Source: CAYXZO01 sp964469505 (GTDB lineage Bacteria; Fidelibacterota; UBA8477; JABMPR01). From it: 35,340 bases of DNA. Positions 16,806 through 25,215 of the stretch are shown here, in pieces. The notes beneath the pieces are model-generated. The model saw only the letters and a program-made list of their open reading frames with translations, searched no databases and was not told the origin of the DNA. Numbering within the stretch: the stretch's first letter is position 1; each line of letters starts with the position of its first letter. A program made the position numbers and the translations under genes. Location of the stretch: positions 1 to 35,340 of the forward strand of contig CAYXZO010000023.1 of the NCBI GenBank assembly GCA_964469505.1. The letters run 5' to 3'.

Positions 16806-19800
16806 ATGCCATACCGCAAGCCACGTAAGAGACGTTTTGTATTTCGCTTCGGTTTCCTGGGAACTCTTGGGGTTCTGCTAGTATTTATTTTCGCCGCTAC
16901 ACCTTTTTTCTCCCGCCCCCTTAGATTCATAGCTAATTACGTGCTGTTAGAGCCGGTAGGATGGCACATGGAAGGCGACGTGGCTCGACCATTAGTCGAT
17001 GGCGTGATTTCTTTAACTGATTTCCAACTCCGGTCACTTGAAAAAGACCAGCCTTTATTTCAGGCCGATAGTATCAGTCTGCGTCTCGCACCTTTATCGC
17101 TGTTTAGAGACTATCTCCAGATCTTAGAATTAAGCTTGAACAATCCGTTGCTGAACCTGAATCAAAAACCGGCCATGACTGGAGCCCAAAGCAGTTTACC
17201 CCAACTCCATGTAAATCATTTCGACTTAGGCGGGGGAGTAGTTATAAGTGGCCGGGATACGGTAAAGCTGAGTAGTGGAGCTGGTGAGCTGTGGTTGTTA
17301 GGTGCTTACTGGAGAGCAGAAATTGATTCTTTAGTTATTTCTCCCGGAAACCAGAGTGTTCCCATAATAAAAGTAGCTTTTCTGGCCGAACGCAAATCCC
17401 TGTCTAAGATAGCTCTGAAAAATGGAAGAATAGACTTCAATAATAATCAGCTAAGTTTCTCAGCTTCAATCGATACTAATCTGTTGATTAAAGCAAATGT
17501 AGCTAGCGACGATTTTAGTCTAAAACGCATTCACGGCTTAGCTTCGAGATGGCCGGAGTTTCTTCCAATGGAACAGGAACAGTTCAATCTGGAGATTTCC
17601 GGGATACCTGGTGAGACGTGGAAAATGGAGGGTCACGGCTATCTGTACTTAGCCAGGAGGCGACTGCGACTCAGCAAGCTGCAAGCTAAGTTGGACAGCA
17701 GTGGTATTACCCTGGAAGTGAAGCTGCACCGTAAGCAGCAGCGACTGCAGCTGACCGCTATTTTGAAAAATAATGCACCCTGGACAGCTCTAGTCAAGCT
17801 GCACCAGTTTGATCCTGATCTATGGTACCGGCGGACCTTGCCAACCCCCTGGCGTCTGTCCGGTTTGCTGAATCTGACAGGCGAGGAAGAGGGATTCAGG
17901 TTGGAGGGAAGGCTAAGGAATGTCACTGCTGCAGGTAAGCACCTGGACAGGGTAATGCTGGCGGGTCAATATATTACCGGGGGATTCAAGCTGGATTCAC
18001 TGGTGGCCTTTTATAGGCAAACCAGAGGCAAACTAACAGGTAATCTCACCACCGACAAACTGGCTCTGACAGGGGAGGCAAATATAGTCGGAAGCGATTT
18101 TAAAAATCTGCTTGGTGCGGTGGGATTACCAACCGGTGATCTAATCACCACTTTTCAAGTGGAAGGTCAACTAAAACTCCTCAAAGCCTCTGGCCGGATA
18201 AAAATGGATCAATTTGGAACCGACCCGGCCTTGATCTTATCGGGGAATGGTTCATGGAACTTTGAGCGCCAGCCTACCCGTTGGTCGGCTAATTTGCACC
18301 TGCAAGGCACCGGCGGTAAATTCCTGGCAGATTCTCCCGCCGCCTTCGATTTCCATTTGAGTTATTGGTCCGATCAAGGTTTGAAGGATACCATTTTCAT
18401 CTATTCACCGCGGAATCGGCTGGAAACGGCAACCGAACTGTCACCTGCGGGTTTTAAAGCCGGCTACTTTACATTGGCCAAAGGGCCAGACACTCTGGTT
18501 TTCAATTCCTTACGGATCGATCGCGATTCCAGCCGTGGGGACTGGCTGTTGCGGACCGTGGTAGGACGTTTGAATGAAACCCCTCTTTATTTCAGTGGTG
18601 AGGTTGCCCCGGGGAAATACTGGGCATTATCCGGTGAATACCCAAAGCTAAATCTAGCTGAACTGAAGCGCTTTCTGGGGTGGAAATTGAGAATGGGGGG
18701 CATCGTAGAAGGTCGTTCCAATCTTCAGGGGCCCTGGTCTTCTCCCGCTGGTGTTTTTTCCTGGCGTTGGCTGAACACCAGCTTTCTTAGTTGGGATGCT
18801 GATTCAGCTCTCACCAGTTTCACGGTAGGTCCTGATTCCCTTCTTTTCCAGCCTATCGTCATGTATCGCAAAGGAGGGGTTTTCACGATGATGGGGACTC
18901 TGCCCTTTGGTTGGAAACGTCGGCCCAGGTTTGACCGCCAAGGTTCCCAGGATCTGCAAATGCAATTTGAACATTACCCCATAAGAGCTATTGGCATCCA
19001 GGAATTGGCCGGCAAACCGGTAGCCGGTCGAGTTACAGGCCTACTAAATTGGCAGGGTACCCCTTTTCATTCCACCTTCCAGGGCAGCTTGCAGGTTACG
19101 GAAGCACGTTTCGATACACTCCATTTCAACGCAATTAGTGCTATTACTTTTTATCATAATGATTCTCTATGGTTGGATACAGTGTCTTTCCTGGCAGATT
19201 GGGGATTTGGCGGAGGTCATGGCTTATTACCTGCCAGACTTGATTTGGCCCCCGACAGTCGGCCTTTTCTTAGCGATGACTCCCTTAACCTTTATCTCCG
19301 CGCCGAACTGAATTCCTTGCAACCGCTTTCTTCCTATTTGGGCTTTCTAGACGCCATGGAAGGCAATTTCACCCTTACCGGTAGCTTCAGGGGACCTATG
19401 AAAGCTCCACGGCGCGATTTTCAGGTTCGCGGACACAACGCCACTGCTTACCTGAGCTTTCTGGGCAACCCGGTCACCAATATCCACACCGAATTGAACA
19501 TGGTTAATAACCAACTGTTAGTTAAGCATTTCACCGGAGAACTGACACCACAGGCAACCCGCTTGCCGGCTGAGGGAGCAGTGCCCCGCCTTACGGGTTG
19601 GGTCTCAAAAATTCTAGGGGTAAATACCGGTGGCGGCAACGACGGACAGCTATCCATTGCCGGGCAAGGCGATTTTACCGACTTCTTTCACCCCCGTCTG
19701 GCCCTGGAAATAAAGGGTAAGAACATCTATTACCTGGCTCCTAACGGTGCCCTAGAAACCGCCGGCGATTTGACTCTATCGGTACAGGGTCAAGACACTA

Positions 19801-20654
19801 TCGATATTATAGGAGAAATGACCGCCAACAGCGCCTTCTATCAGCAGGATTTCCTAACGTCCTCGACTACGACCAACGAAACGGGACCTGGGGGAGGAAC
19901 CGTCGTTCGATATAATCTCCACACTTCATTCCCTGGCAAGTTACGCATCGAGAACGACCTGTTACAGGCCGATTTCGAAGGAGAGCTGTGGATTATGGAT
20001 TACGGAGACGGTAGAACCCGTCTTTCAGGGACGCTGACCGCGGTGCCAGGCGGGAAGATTTACTACCTTGGTAATGAACTGGAAATCGTTAGTGGTACCA
20101 TCCAATTTGATCCCGTGGATTTCAATCCCAAGCTGGAAGTTCAGACCCGCACAGTAATCGCCGGCGACGATGTTGAACTGGGGTTGTCGGGGCGGCTCAA
20201 TGATTTGCAGCTGGTGGTGCCGGCTAATAGTCGCCTTAGCCAGAGCGATATCCTGGCCTGGCTAAATGTTAAACAGAAGCTAGAACAGGAAGGGTTCGAC
20301 CCCACCCGCATTATCGATCCAGTACAATCTTACGTGGGCACCCTGGTGGAAAAACAAATCGAAAAATATGGCCGCAAAATCATTGGACTGGATATTTTGG
20401 ATGTCCGCACAGCGGGGGGTAACCAGCTATTTCCCACGGCAGCCGATAGTTTAAATAAAGCCTCTATCTTATTGGGTCAGAGGCTATCGCGCAATTTGAA
20501 GGTGACCTATGAAGGACCTTTGCAATTCATCGAGGGTGGCGCTCAGTATCGTTTCGGTATCGAGTATCAGTTCAATAAGTATTTGAGTATAACCGGGAAA
20601 GTTGATCAGGAAGGTCTTATTCAACTGCGGGGGAGATTGCGATACAACTATTAA
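16806..20654 (+). CDS. tamB: TamB-like translocation/assembly or lipid-transfer protein (DUF490)
   Basis: A 1282-residue AsmA-like/TamB protein. One N-terminal membrane helix (about 14-35, in FGFLGTLGVLLVFIFAATPF) after a Lys/Arg-rich start anchors it in the inner membrane. The long body is beta-rich with many alternating polar and hydrophobic residues, as in bridge-like lipid transfer proteins. The C-terminal DUF490 domain (about 1000-1282) is recognisable: GGKIYYLGNELEIVSGTIQF, ELGLSGRLNDLQLVV, SRLSQSDILAWL, and an end resembling an outer-membrane beta-protein (YRFGIEYQFNKYLSIT to RGRLRYNY). Partnered with an Omp85 protein it would span the periplasm and help outer-membrane protein assembly or phospholipid transport. 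The Omp85 gene overlaps or directly follows, supporting a two-part machine. ATG at 16806 has no clear ribosome binding site. The length is within the broad family range. Confidence 0.92.
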   Translation: MPYRKPRKRRFVFRFGFLGTLGVLLVFIFAATPFFSRPLRFIANYVLLEPVGWHMEGDVARPLVDGVISLTDFQLRSLEKDQPLFQADSISLRLAPLSLFRDYLQILELSLNNPLLNLNQKPAMTGAQSSLPQLHVNHFDLGGGVVISGRDTVKLSSGAGELWLLGAYWRAEIDSLVISPGNQSVPIIKVAFLAERKSLSKIALKNGRIDFNNNQLSFSASIDTNLLIKANVASDDFSLKRIHGLASRWPEFLPMEQEQFNLEISGIPGETWKMEGHGYLYLARRRLRLSKLQAKLDSSGITLEVKLHRKQQRLQLTAILKNNAPWTALVKLHQFDPDLWYRRTLPTPWRLSGLLNLTGEEEGFRLEGRLRNVTAAGKHLDRVMLAGQYITGGFKLDSLVAFYRQTRGKLTGNLTTDKLALTGEANIVGSDFKNLLGAVGLPTGDLITTFQVEGQLKLLKASGRIKMDQFGTDPALILSGNGSWNFERQPTRWSANLHLQGTGGKFLADSPAAFDFHLSYWSDQGLKDTIFIYSPRNRLETATELSPAGFKAGYFTLAKGPDTLVFNSLRIDRDSSRGDWLLRTVVGRLNETPLYFSGEVAPGKYWALSGEYPKLNLAELKRFLGWKLRMGGIVEGRSNLQGPWSSPAGVFSWRWLNTSFLSWDADSALTSFTVGPDSLLFQPIVMYRKGGVFTMMGTLPFGWKRRPRFDRQGSQDLQMQFEHYPIRAIGIQELAGKPVAGRVTGLLNWQGTPFHSTFQGSLQVTEARFDTLHFNAISAITFYHNDSLWLDTVSFLADWGFGGGHGLLPARLDLAPDSRPFLSDDSLNLYLRAELNSLQPLSSYLGFLDAMEGNFTLTGSFRGPMKAPRRDFQVRGHNATAYLSFLGNPVTNIHTELNMVNNQLLVKHFTGELTPQATRLPAEGAVPRLTGWVSKILGVNTGGGNDGQLSIAGQGDFTDFFHPRLALEIKGKNIYYLAPNGALETAGDLTLSVQGQDTIDIIGEMTANSAFYQQDFLTSSTTTNETGPGGGTVVRYNLHTSFPGKLRIENDLLQADFEGELWIMDYGDGRTRLSGTLTAVPGGKIYYLGNELEIVSGTIQFDPVDFNPKLEVQTRTVIAGDDVELGLSGRLNDLQLVVPANSRLSQSDILAWLNVKQKLEQEGFDPTRIIDPVQSYVGTLVEKQIEKYGRKIIGLDILDVRTAGGNQLFPTAADSLNKASILLGQRLSRNLKVTYEGPLQFIEGGAQYRFGIEYQFNKYLSITGKVDQEGLIQLRGRLRYNY
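20629..20635 (+). promoter_or_regulatory. Shine-Dalgarno sequence that may define a near-cognate Omp85 start
   Basis: GGGGGAG at 20629-20635, inside the last codons of tamB, lies six bases before ATA at 20642 and directly before ATT at 20636. Both codons are in the Omp85 frame, which has a TGA at 20603. No ATG, GTG or TTG occurs in this frame before GTG 20693. Confidence 0.45.
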
Positions 20655-22495
20655 ATAACTCACGGTTTCGACACTGGCTCTTTTGGGGGCTGGTGTTTAC
20701 CAGTTCCTGGTTGTGGGCCCAAGTACCCAAGCTGGTTGAAATCCAGCGCATATATTTCATCGGAAATCACGCCTTTTCCGATAAAGAACTGGCGCAGGTA
20801 TTGGATATCCGAGGACACTCCTTTTTTACCAACGGGTCGGCATATCAGGAAGCGGTAGCCCTACGCCAGAGCATAAAGCTAATGGATTTCTATAAGCAAG
20901 CCGGCTATCTGCGGGCCTTTGTAAAAGACTCGGTGGCATACACCCCAGAAGGCAAAGCCAATTTGTACTTCCTGATTAAAGAGGGGCGCTTGTTTCACAT
21001 TAATCGAATTGCGTTCAAGGGTAATGAAGTCATTGAGCGGCGAAACTTGCTGGAATTATTGAACTTGTTCCCTGGCGATCCATTCGAACAAAATCAATTG
21101 CGCCAAGGTCTGCGCAGTATTGTCGCCGAGTATGAGCATCGTGGGTATCCTTTGGTCATAATCGTAGATAGTCTAAGAGTTACCGATTCTGTATCAGTGA
21201 CCGTTCATTTGCATGAAGGCCCCCGAATGCGCATCGGGCGAATAATCATTCCTGAGTTGCCCACCGTGTCTAAGAAGCTCATAGCCCGGGAATTGGTGAT
21301 AAAACCGGGGGATTGGTACGACTCCCGTATGATACAGGAAAGCCAGCGGCGACTTTTTGAGACCAACCTATTCAACGGTGTTCAAATTTCGCCGTTCAAT
21401 CCTGACACCACCCACCACACAGTAGACCTTCAAGTAAACCTTATGGTAGCCAAGCCCCGGGCCTTCGACTTGGAATTCGGTCTGGGGCAGGAACGGGAGT
21501 TTCCCAATGCAGACCCCCAAATCACTATGGATCTGGCTGGCAGCTGGACCAACCGTAATGTGTGGCACTCGGGACGCCGTATTCGCATCTTGACCACCAT
21601 CAAATCCCTCTACCCAGATATTTTTATCCCTCAGCGCCTAAATTTGGACTTCTTTTGGGTGGAACCATGGATTTTCGGCTTCCGTATACCCACAACCTTG
21701 AATCCCTTCTATTATTATTCAACCACAGCCACCCGGGAATACGTAAATGAGAAGTATGGTTTCAGGTTGATTTCCAGCTATCATTGGTTTCGTAAACTGT
21801 TTCTTCAGACAAATCTGGAATGGAGTACTGTCCGTCTGGAATGGGTGCCCCAGGTTTCTGGTGAGACTTTCCAGGAAGAGAGACTAATCACCGCCCGTTT
21901 TCGTTGGGATACCCGTAATGACCTGTTAAGCCCCAGCAAAGGGCTCTTGTTCATGATTCAACCGCGACTGGTAGGGGGGCCGTTGGGCGGTGAGAATAGC
22001 TACCTACAGTTGGAAAGCAGCCTTAGCGGATATATATCTCTCTTCCATCGAGGAGTGTTGGCTCTGAGAATCGGGGGAGGAGCAGCTATTGTCGATTCGG
22101 CGGATGCAGACGGGCGCATTCCATATGACCAACGTTTTCTTCTGGGAGGTAACAGTAGCGTGAGGGGGTACCACCACCAAGAATTAGGACCACAATATGT
22201 GGATGCCGGTGGCGAATCTATTCCCTTAGGAGGAAACCTGAAGTTACTAGGGAACATAGAGGTTCGCTGGCCGCTTTACAAACTTCTCGGCAGTGAAGTA
22301 TTCTGGGATTGGGGATATCTATGGCCGGAAATAAATGACTTTGATGCCGGCGATATCCAATTCGGAGCCGGATTTGGTCTAACCCTGGAAACGCCCATCG
22401 GCCCGGCTCGACTGGATTTGGGGTTTCCTTGGCTTAAAGCAAAAAGACGTTTCGGCCGCAGCGTAATTTATTTGGCCCTGGCCTATGCTTTTTAA
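20642..22495 (+). CDS. Omp85-family outer-membrane protein (TamA/BamA-like) with POTRA domains
   Basis: An outer-membrane beta-barrel protein with about three POTRA domains (the first starting VEIQRIYFIGNHAF, the second HINRIAFKGNEVI, the third MRIGRIIIPEL) and a C-terminal 16-strand barrel. The barrel contains the Omp85 motif GGNSSVRGYHH (about residue 503) and ends in aromatic LAYAF. It is the likely outer-membrane partner of the preceding TamB-like protein. The start is uncertain: GTG at 20693 would cut the signal peptide to MFTSSWLWAQ, whereas the in-frame upstream codons give a full signal (RFRHWLFWGLVFTSSWLWAQ). I placed the start at ATA 20642 because of its spacing from GGGGGAG; ATT 20636 is the other candidate and GTG 20693 the conservative one. 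From 20642 the product is 617 residues. TamA is favoured over BamA because of tamB and the low POTRA number. Confidence 0.88.
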   Translation: MQLLNNSRFRHWLFWGLVFTSSWLWAQVPKLVEIQRIYFIGNHAFSDKELAQVLDIRGHSFFTNGSAYQEAVALRQSIKLMDFYKQAGYLRAFVKDSVAYTPEGKANLYFLIKEGRLFHINRIAFKGNEVIERRNLLELLNLFPGDPFEQNQLRQGLRSIVAEYEHRGYPLVIIVDSLRVTDSVSVTVHLHEGPRMRIGRIIIPELPTVSKKLIARELVIKPGDWYDSRMIQESQRRLFETNLFNGVQISPFNPDTTHHTVDLQVNLMVAKPRAFDLEFGLGQEREFPNADPQITMDLAGSWTNRNVWHSGRRIRILTTIKSLYPDIFIPQRLNLDFFWVEPWIFGFRIPTTLNPFYYYSTTATREYVNEKYGFRLISSYHWFRKLFLQTNLEWSTVRLEWVPQVSGETFQEERLITARFRWDTRNDLLSPSKGLLFMIQPRLVGGPLGGENSYLQLESSLSGYISLFHRGVLALRIGGGAAIVDSADADGRIPYDQRFLLGGNSSVRGYHHQELGPQYVDAGGESIPLGGNLKLLGNIEVRWPLYKLLGSEVFWDWGYLWPEINDFDAGDIQFGAGFGLTLETPIGPARLDLGFPWLKAKRRFGRSVIYLALAYAF

Positions 22496-22514
22496 AATTG
22501 GGAACCTATTTTGT

Positions 22515-22545
22515 AGGGAAACGTATGAAAAACATGTTTTTCCCT
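22515..22545. repeat. Imperfect hairpin between Omp85 and TPR-lipoprotein genes
   Basis: Thirteen-position stem, AGGGAAACGTATG (22515-22527) against CATGTTTTTCCCT (22533-22545), with one mismatch, two G-T pairs and an AAAAA loop. No T run follows on the plus strand, so it is not a standard terminator. It may be an RNA processing or attenuation element that sets different levels of the flanking genes. Confidence 0.45.
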
Positions 22546-22588
22546 GAGGAGTCGGTATCTTGGATCGGAATTGAAAAATGAGGGGACT

Positions 22589-23296
22589 ATGAAACGGAAA
22601 GAGCTTCTGGTTTTAGTTTTCGCGTTAGGAATGGCCGCTTGTTCCCGGTCTTTCCAGGAAACCGTACAAACCGCACGCGAGAAAGCTGCCAATGGTGAGT
22701 ACCAGGCAGCGGTAAATCTTTTTCAATCTGCGCTCACCAAGACCACTGACAGTACACGACAGGCCGATGTGTTGGTGGAGCTGGGTGATCTGTATTTTGA
22801 AAAAATGGATAGCACGGCCGCTGCCGGTCGCGTCTATGGGCAAGCTTTGAAACTTGCAGCCGATTGGGACGCAGCCCATCTCAGGGAAGTGGTTCAAAAA
22901 TGCCTCCAGGCCGGCAACGCTGCCGACGCAGTAATCGGTTATAAGCGCTGGCTACGCCTTTATACCGATAATGACCTGGTCCCTTCCATGCTGTATGAAT
23001 TGGCGGAAGTCTATCACAAAGATTTACGCAATTTGCCGGAAGCGGTGGTGGTTTACCGCAAACTGGCGGATGAGTATCCCGATTCTGAATTCGCTCCCAA
23101 GGCATTATTCTCGGTAGGTTACATTTATGCCAACGACCTGAATAAATTGGATTTAGCACGTCAGGCCTATAATCAATTCCTGGAACGGTATCCCAACCAT
23201 GAAATGGTGCCTTCCGTGAAATTTGAGTTGAGATACTTAGGTAAATCTTTGGAAGAAATCCCCGAGCTGAAAAACCTGCTGCAACAAACCTCCTGA
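22589..23296 (+). CDS. TPR-repeat outer-membrane lipoprotein (BamD/YbgF-like repeats)
   Basis: A 235-residue predicted lipoprotein. The signal sequence MKRKELLVLVFALGMAAC ends in a lipobox (Met-Ala-Ala-Cys18). The mature part is made of tetratricopeptide-like helical pairs, such as ANGEYQAAVNLFQSAL, VVYRKLADEYPDSEFAPKAL and LARQAYNQFLERYPNHEMVP; the last two resemble BamD and YbgF/CpoB repeats. It could be a scaffold on the periplasmic side of the outer or inner membrane. I chose ATG 22589, preceded by GAGGGG; a TTG at 22571 would put six extra residues before the signal sequence. It follows the Omp85 gene after a hairpin and is 13 bases upstream of moxR. Whether it is a true BamD or a partner of the MoxR/DUF58 proteins cannot be told from sequence alone. 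Confidence 0.82.
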   Translation: MKRKELLVLVFALGMAACSRSFQETVQTAREKAANGEYQAAVNLFQSALTKTTDSTRQADVLVELGDLYFEKMDSTAAAGRVYGQALKLAADWDAAHLREVVQKCLQAGNAADAVIGYKRWLRLYTDNDLVPSMLYELAEVYHKDLRNLPEAVVVYRKLADEYPDSEFAPKALFSVGYIYANDLNKLDLARQAYNQFLERYPNHEMVPSVKFELRYLGKSLEEIPELKNLLQQTS

Positions 23297-23309
23297 AAGG
23301 ATTGCCGCT

Positions 23310-24302
23310 ATGCAATTCGATCTTACCGCCCTGACCGAAAAGATCAAGGCTGAGAGCGCTTTTGTTGATCGATTGGAAAACGAAACCGCCCGTCTGGTGG
23401 TGGGCCAGAAGAACATGGTCCGACGGTTGCTCATCGGCCTCCTGGCAAATGGCCATGTACTTCTAGAAGGCGTGCCGGGTTTAGCTAAGACCCTGACAGT
23501 CAAAACATTAGCCCAATTGATTCGAGCACGTTTCCAACGGATTCAATTCACCCCTGATCTGCTGCCGGCGGATTTGCTAGGGACTTTGATATACAATCAA
23601 AAAACTGGCGAATTCCTGGTAAAAAAAGGTCCCTTATTTGCCAATTTCATTTTAGCCGATGAAATCAACCGTGCTCCGGCCAAAGTTCAATCGGCACTGC
23701 TGGAAGCTATGCAGGAGAAACAGATCACCATTGGAGATCAGACCTTTCCTTTGGAAGAACCTTTCCTGGTGATGGCCACGCAGAACCCCATTGAACAGGA
23801 GGGCACGTATCCTTTGCCAGAAGCTCAGGTAGACCGGTTTATGCTCAAGCTGAAGGTCGATTATCCCTCCGAGGATGAGGAATTGGAGATTGTAAGACGC
23901 ATGGCGCAAACCGCGCCGCCGGTCTCACTGGAACCGGTCATCGAACCTGAGGCCATTCTCAAGGCCCGCCAGGTAGTGGATGAGATTTACGTGGACGAGA
24001 AAATATTCCAGTATGTGGTGCGTTTGGTTTCCGCCACCCGCAATCCTGAGAAATTCGGGCTGGCCGAGCTGGTAGATCTGATTCGTTACGGCGCTTCTCC
24101 GCGGGCGTCTATCTACCTCACCTTAGCGGCAAAAGCCCATGCTTTTCTGGAACATCGGGCATTTGTTACCCCTGATGACGTGCGAGCCATAGTCTATGAT
24201 GTATTACGCCACCGAGTACTGGTTAGTTATGAAGCGGAAGCGGAAGAGATTTCCAGTGAGGAGATAATTAGACGAATTCTGGAAAAAGTGGAGGTGCCCT
24301 GA
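23310..24302 (+). CDS. MoxR-family AAA+ ATPase
   Basis: A 330-residue cytoplasmic AAA+ ATPase of the MoxR group, chaperone-like proteins that act with von Willebrand-type proteins in metal insertion, enzyme maturation or envelope stress. Motifs visible are Walker A EGVPGLAKT (about 53-61), the MoxR block FTPDLLPADLLGT (about 80-92), Walker B FILADEINRAP (about 113-123), the sensor I region MATQNPIEQEGTYPLPEAQ, and the arginine-finger area DRFMLK. The C-terminal lid contains SPRASIYLTLAAKAHAFL. It starts with ATG at 23310 after GAAAGGA. The stop is closely followed by the DUF58 gene, the usual partner of MoxR. Family knowledge supports a MoxR-DUF58 functional pair; the client is unknown. Confidence 0.95.
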   Translation: MQFDLTALTEKIKAESAFVDRLENETARLVVGQKNMVRRLLIGLLANGHVLLEGVPGLAKTLTVKTLAQLIRARFQRIQFTPDLLPADLLGTLIYNQKTGEFLVKKGPLFANFILADEINRAPAKVQSALLEAMQEKQITIGDQTFPLEEPFLVMATQNPIEQEGTYPLPEAQVDRFMLKLKVDYPSEDEELEIVRRMAQTAPPVSLEPVIEPEAILKARQVVDEIYVDEKIFQYVVRLVSATRNPEKFGLAELVDLIRYGASPRASIYLTLAAKAHAFLEHRAFVTPDDVRAIVYDVLRHRVLVSYEAEAEEISSEEIIRRILEKVEVP

Positions 24303-24314
24303 TAGGGGATTCCC

Positions 24315-24323
24315 GGGGGAGGG
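24315..24323 (+). promoter_or_regulatory. Shine-Dalgarno sequence defining a CTG start for the DUF58 gene
   Basis: GGGGGAGGG at 24315-24323 lies four bases before CTG at 24328. The frame has a TAA at 24265 and no ATG, GTG or TTG until ATG 24388, so this site is the best evidence for where DUF58 translation begins. Confidence 0.55.
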
Positions 24324-24327
24324 CCTT

Positions 24328-25215
24328 CTGACTACCACCAGGGAAATTCTCAAACGCGTTCGGCGCATCGAATTCACCACCCGCCGGATGGTCAATGAGC
24401 TATTCGGGGGGGAGTATCATTCTGTCTTCAAGGGTCGAGGCATAGAATTCGCCGAGGTCCGCGAATATTTCCCCGGTGACGACATTCGAGCTATCGATTG
24501 GAACGTTACCGCTCGTATGGGCCATCCTTTCGTCAAAGTTTTCGAGGAAGAACGGGAACTAACCGTTCAGATCCTGGTGGATGCCTCGGCTTCCCAAGGA
24601 TTCGGTACGCGACAGCGAATGAAACGTAATCTGGCGGCTGAAATCAGCGCGCTGCTGGCCTTTGCTGCCGTAAAAAATAATGACAAAGTGGGGCTGACCA
24701 TTTTCACGGACCAAATCGAAAAATTCATCCCGCCCCACAAAGGCACCACCCATGTACTGCATGTAATTCGGGAAATCCTGTCTTTCCAGCCCCAGGGGCG
24801 CCAGACCAATTTGGCCGGAGCCCTGGAACACTTAATGCGGGTACAACACCGCCAGGCTATCGTGTTTTTGCTCAGCGATTTTCTAGATGTGGGTTACGAA
24901 AAAGCATTGAAAATCGCAGCTCGGCGCCACGACTTGATCGGGATTAATCTGGTGGACCCTTGGGAACGGGAATTGCCCGCCCTGGGCTGGCTCCAGGTTC
25001 ACGATGCTGAAACGGGCGAATTGATTTTACTTCCCACAGGGAGCGTAAAGTACCGGGAGCAATACCGGCAAGCTGCCGAAACACACCGCCAAAGCGTAAG
25101 GGATCTGTTTCGGCGCATTGATTTGGATTATTTGGAATTAAATACAAATGAGGATTATGCTGAAAGGTTAATACGCTTTTTCAGGAACCGGGCCCGACGC
25201 ATTCGAATGCAATGA
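24328..25215 (+). CDS. DUF58 protein (von Willebrand A-like), MoxR partner
   Basis: A soluble DUF58 protein, 295 residues if started at CTG 24328. The family signature runs from GGEYHSVFKGRGIEFAEVRE to PGDDIRAIDWNVTARMGHPF (about 27-68). A vWA-like domain follows with the metal-site pattern Asp85-x-Ser87-x-Ser89 in ILVDASASQGFG. I extended the start because residues 1-20 (TREILKRVRRIEFTTRR) are conserved in the family and would be lost with ATG 24388; no standard start lies between, and GGGGGAGGG precedes the CTG. The protein is short for DUF58 and has no membrane helix, as in the MoxR-linked group. It ends in an ATGA overlap with the BatD-like gene. Function with MoxR is inferred from gene order. 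Confidence 0.9.
   Translation: MTTTREILKRVRRIEFTTRRMVNELFGGEYHSVFKGRGIEFAEVREYFPGDDIRAIDWNVTARMGHPFVKVFEEERELTVQILVDASASQGFGTRQRMKRNLAAEISALLAFAAVKNNDKVGLTIFTDQIEKFIPPHKGTTHVLHVIREILSFQPQGRQTNLAGALEHLMRVQHRQAIVFLLSDFLDVGYEKALKIAARRHDLIGINLVDPWERELPALGWLQVHDAETGELILLPTGSVKYREQYRQAAETHRQSVRDLFRRIDLDYLELNTNEDYAERLIRFFRNRARRIRMQ

Noticed and set aside
22881..23456. 191-residue minus-strand open frame opposite the TPR lipoprotein and moxR genes
   Set aside because: It crosses the junction of two well-supported plus-strand genes and shows no family motif.
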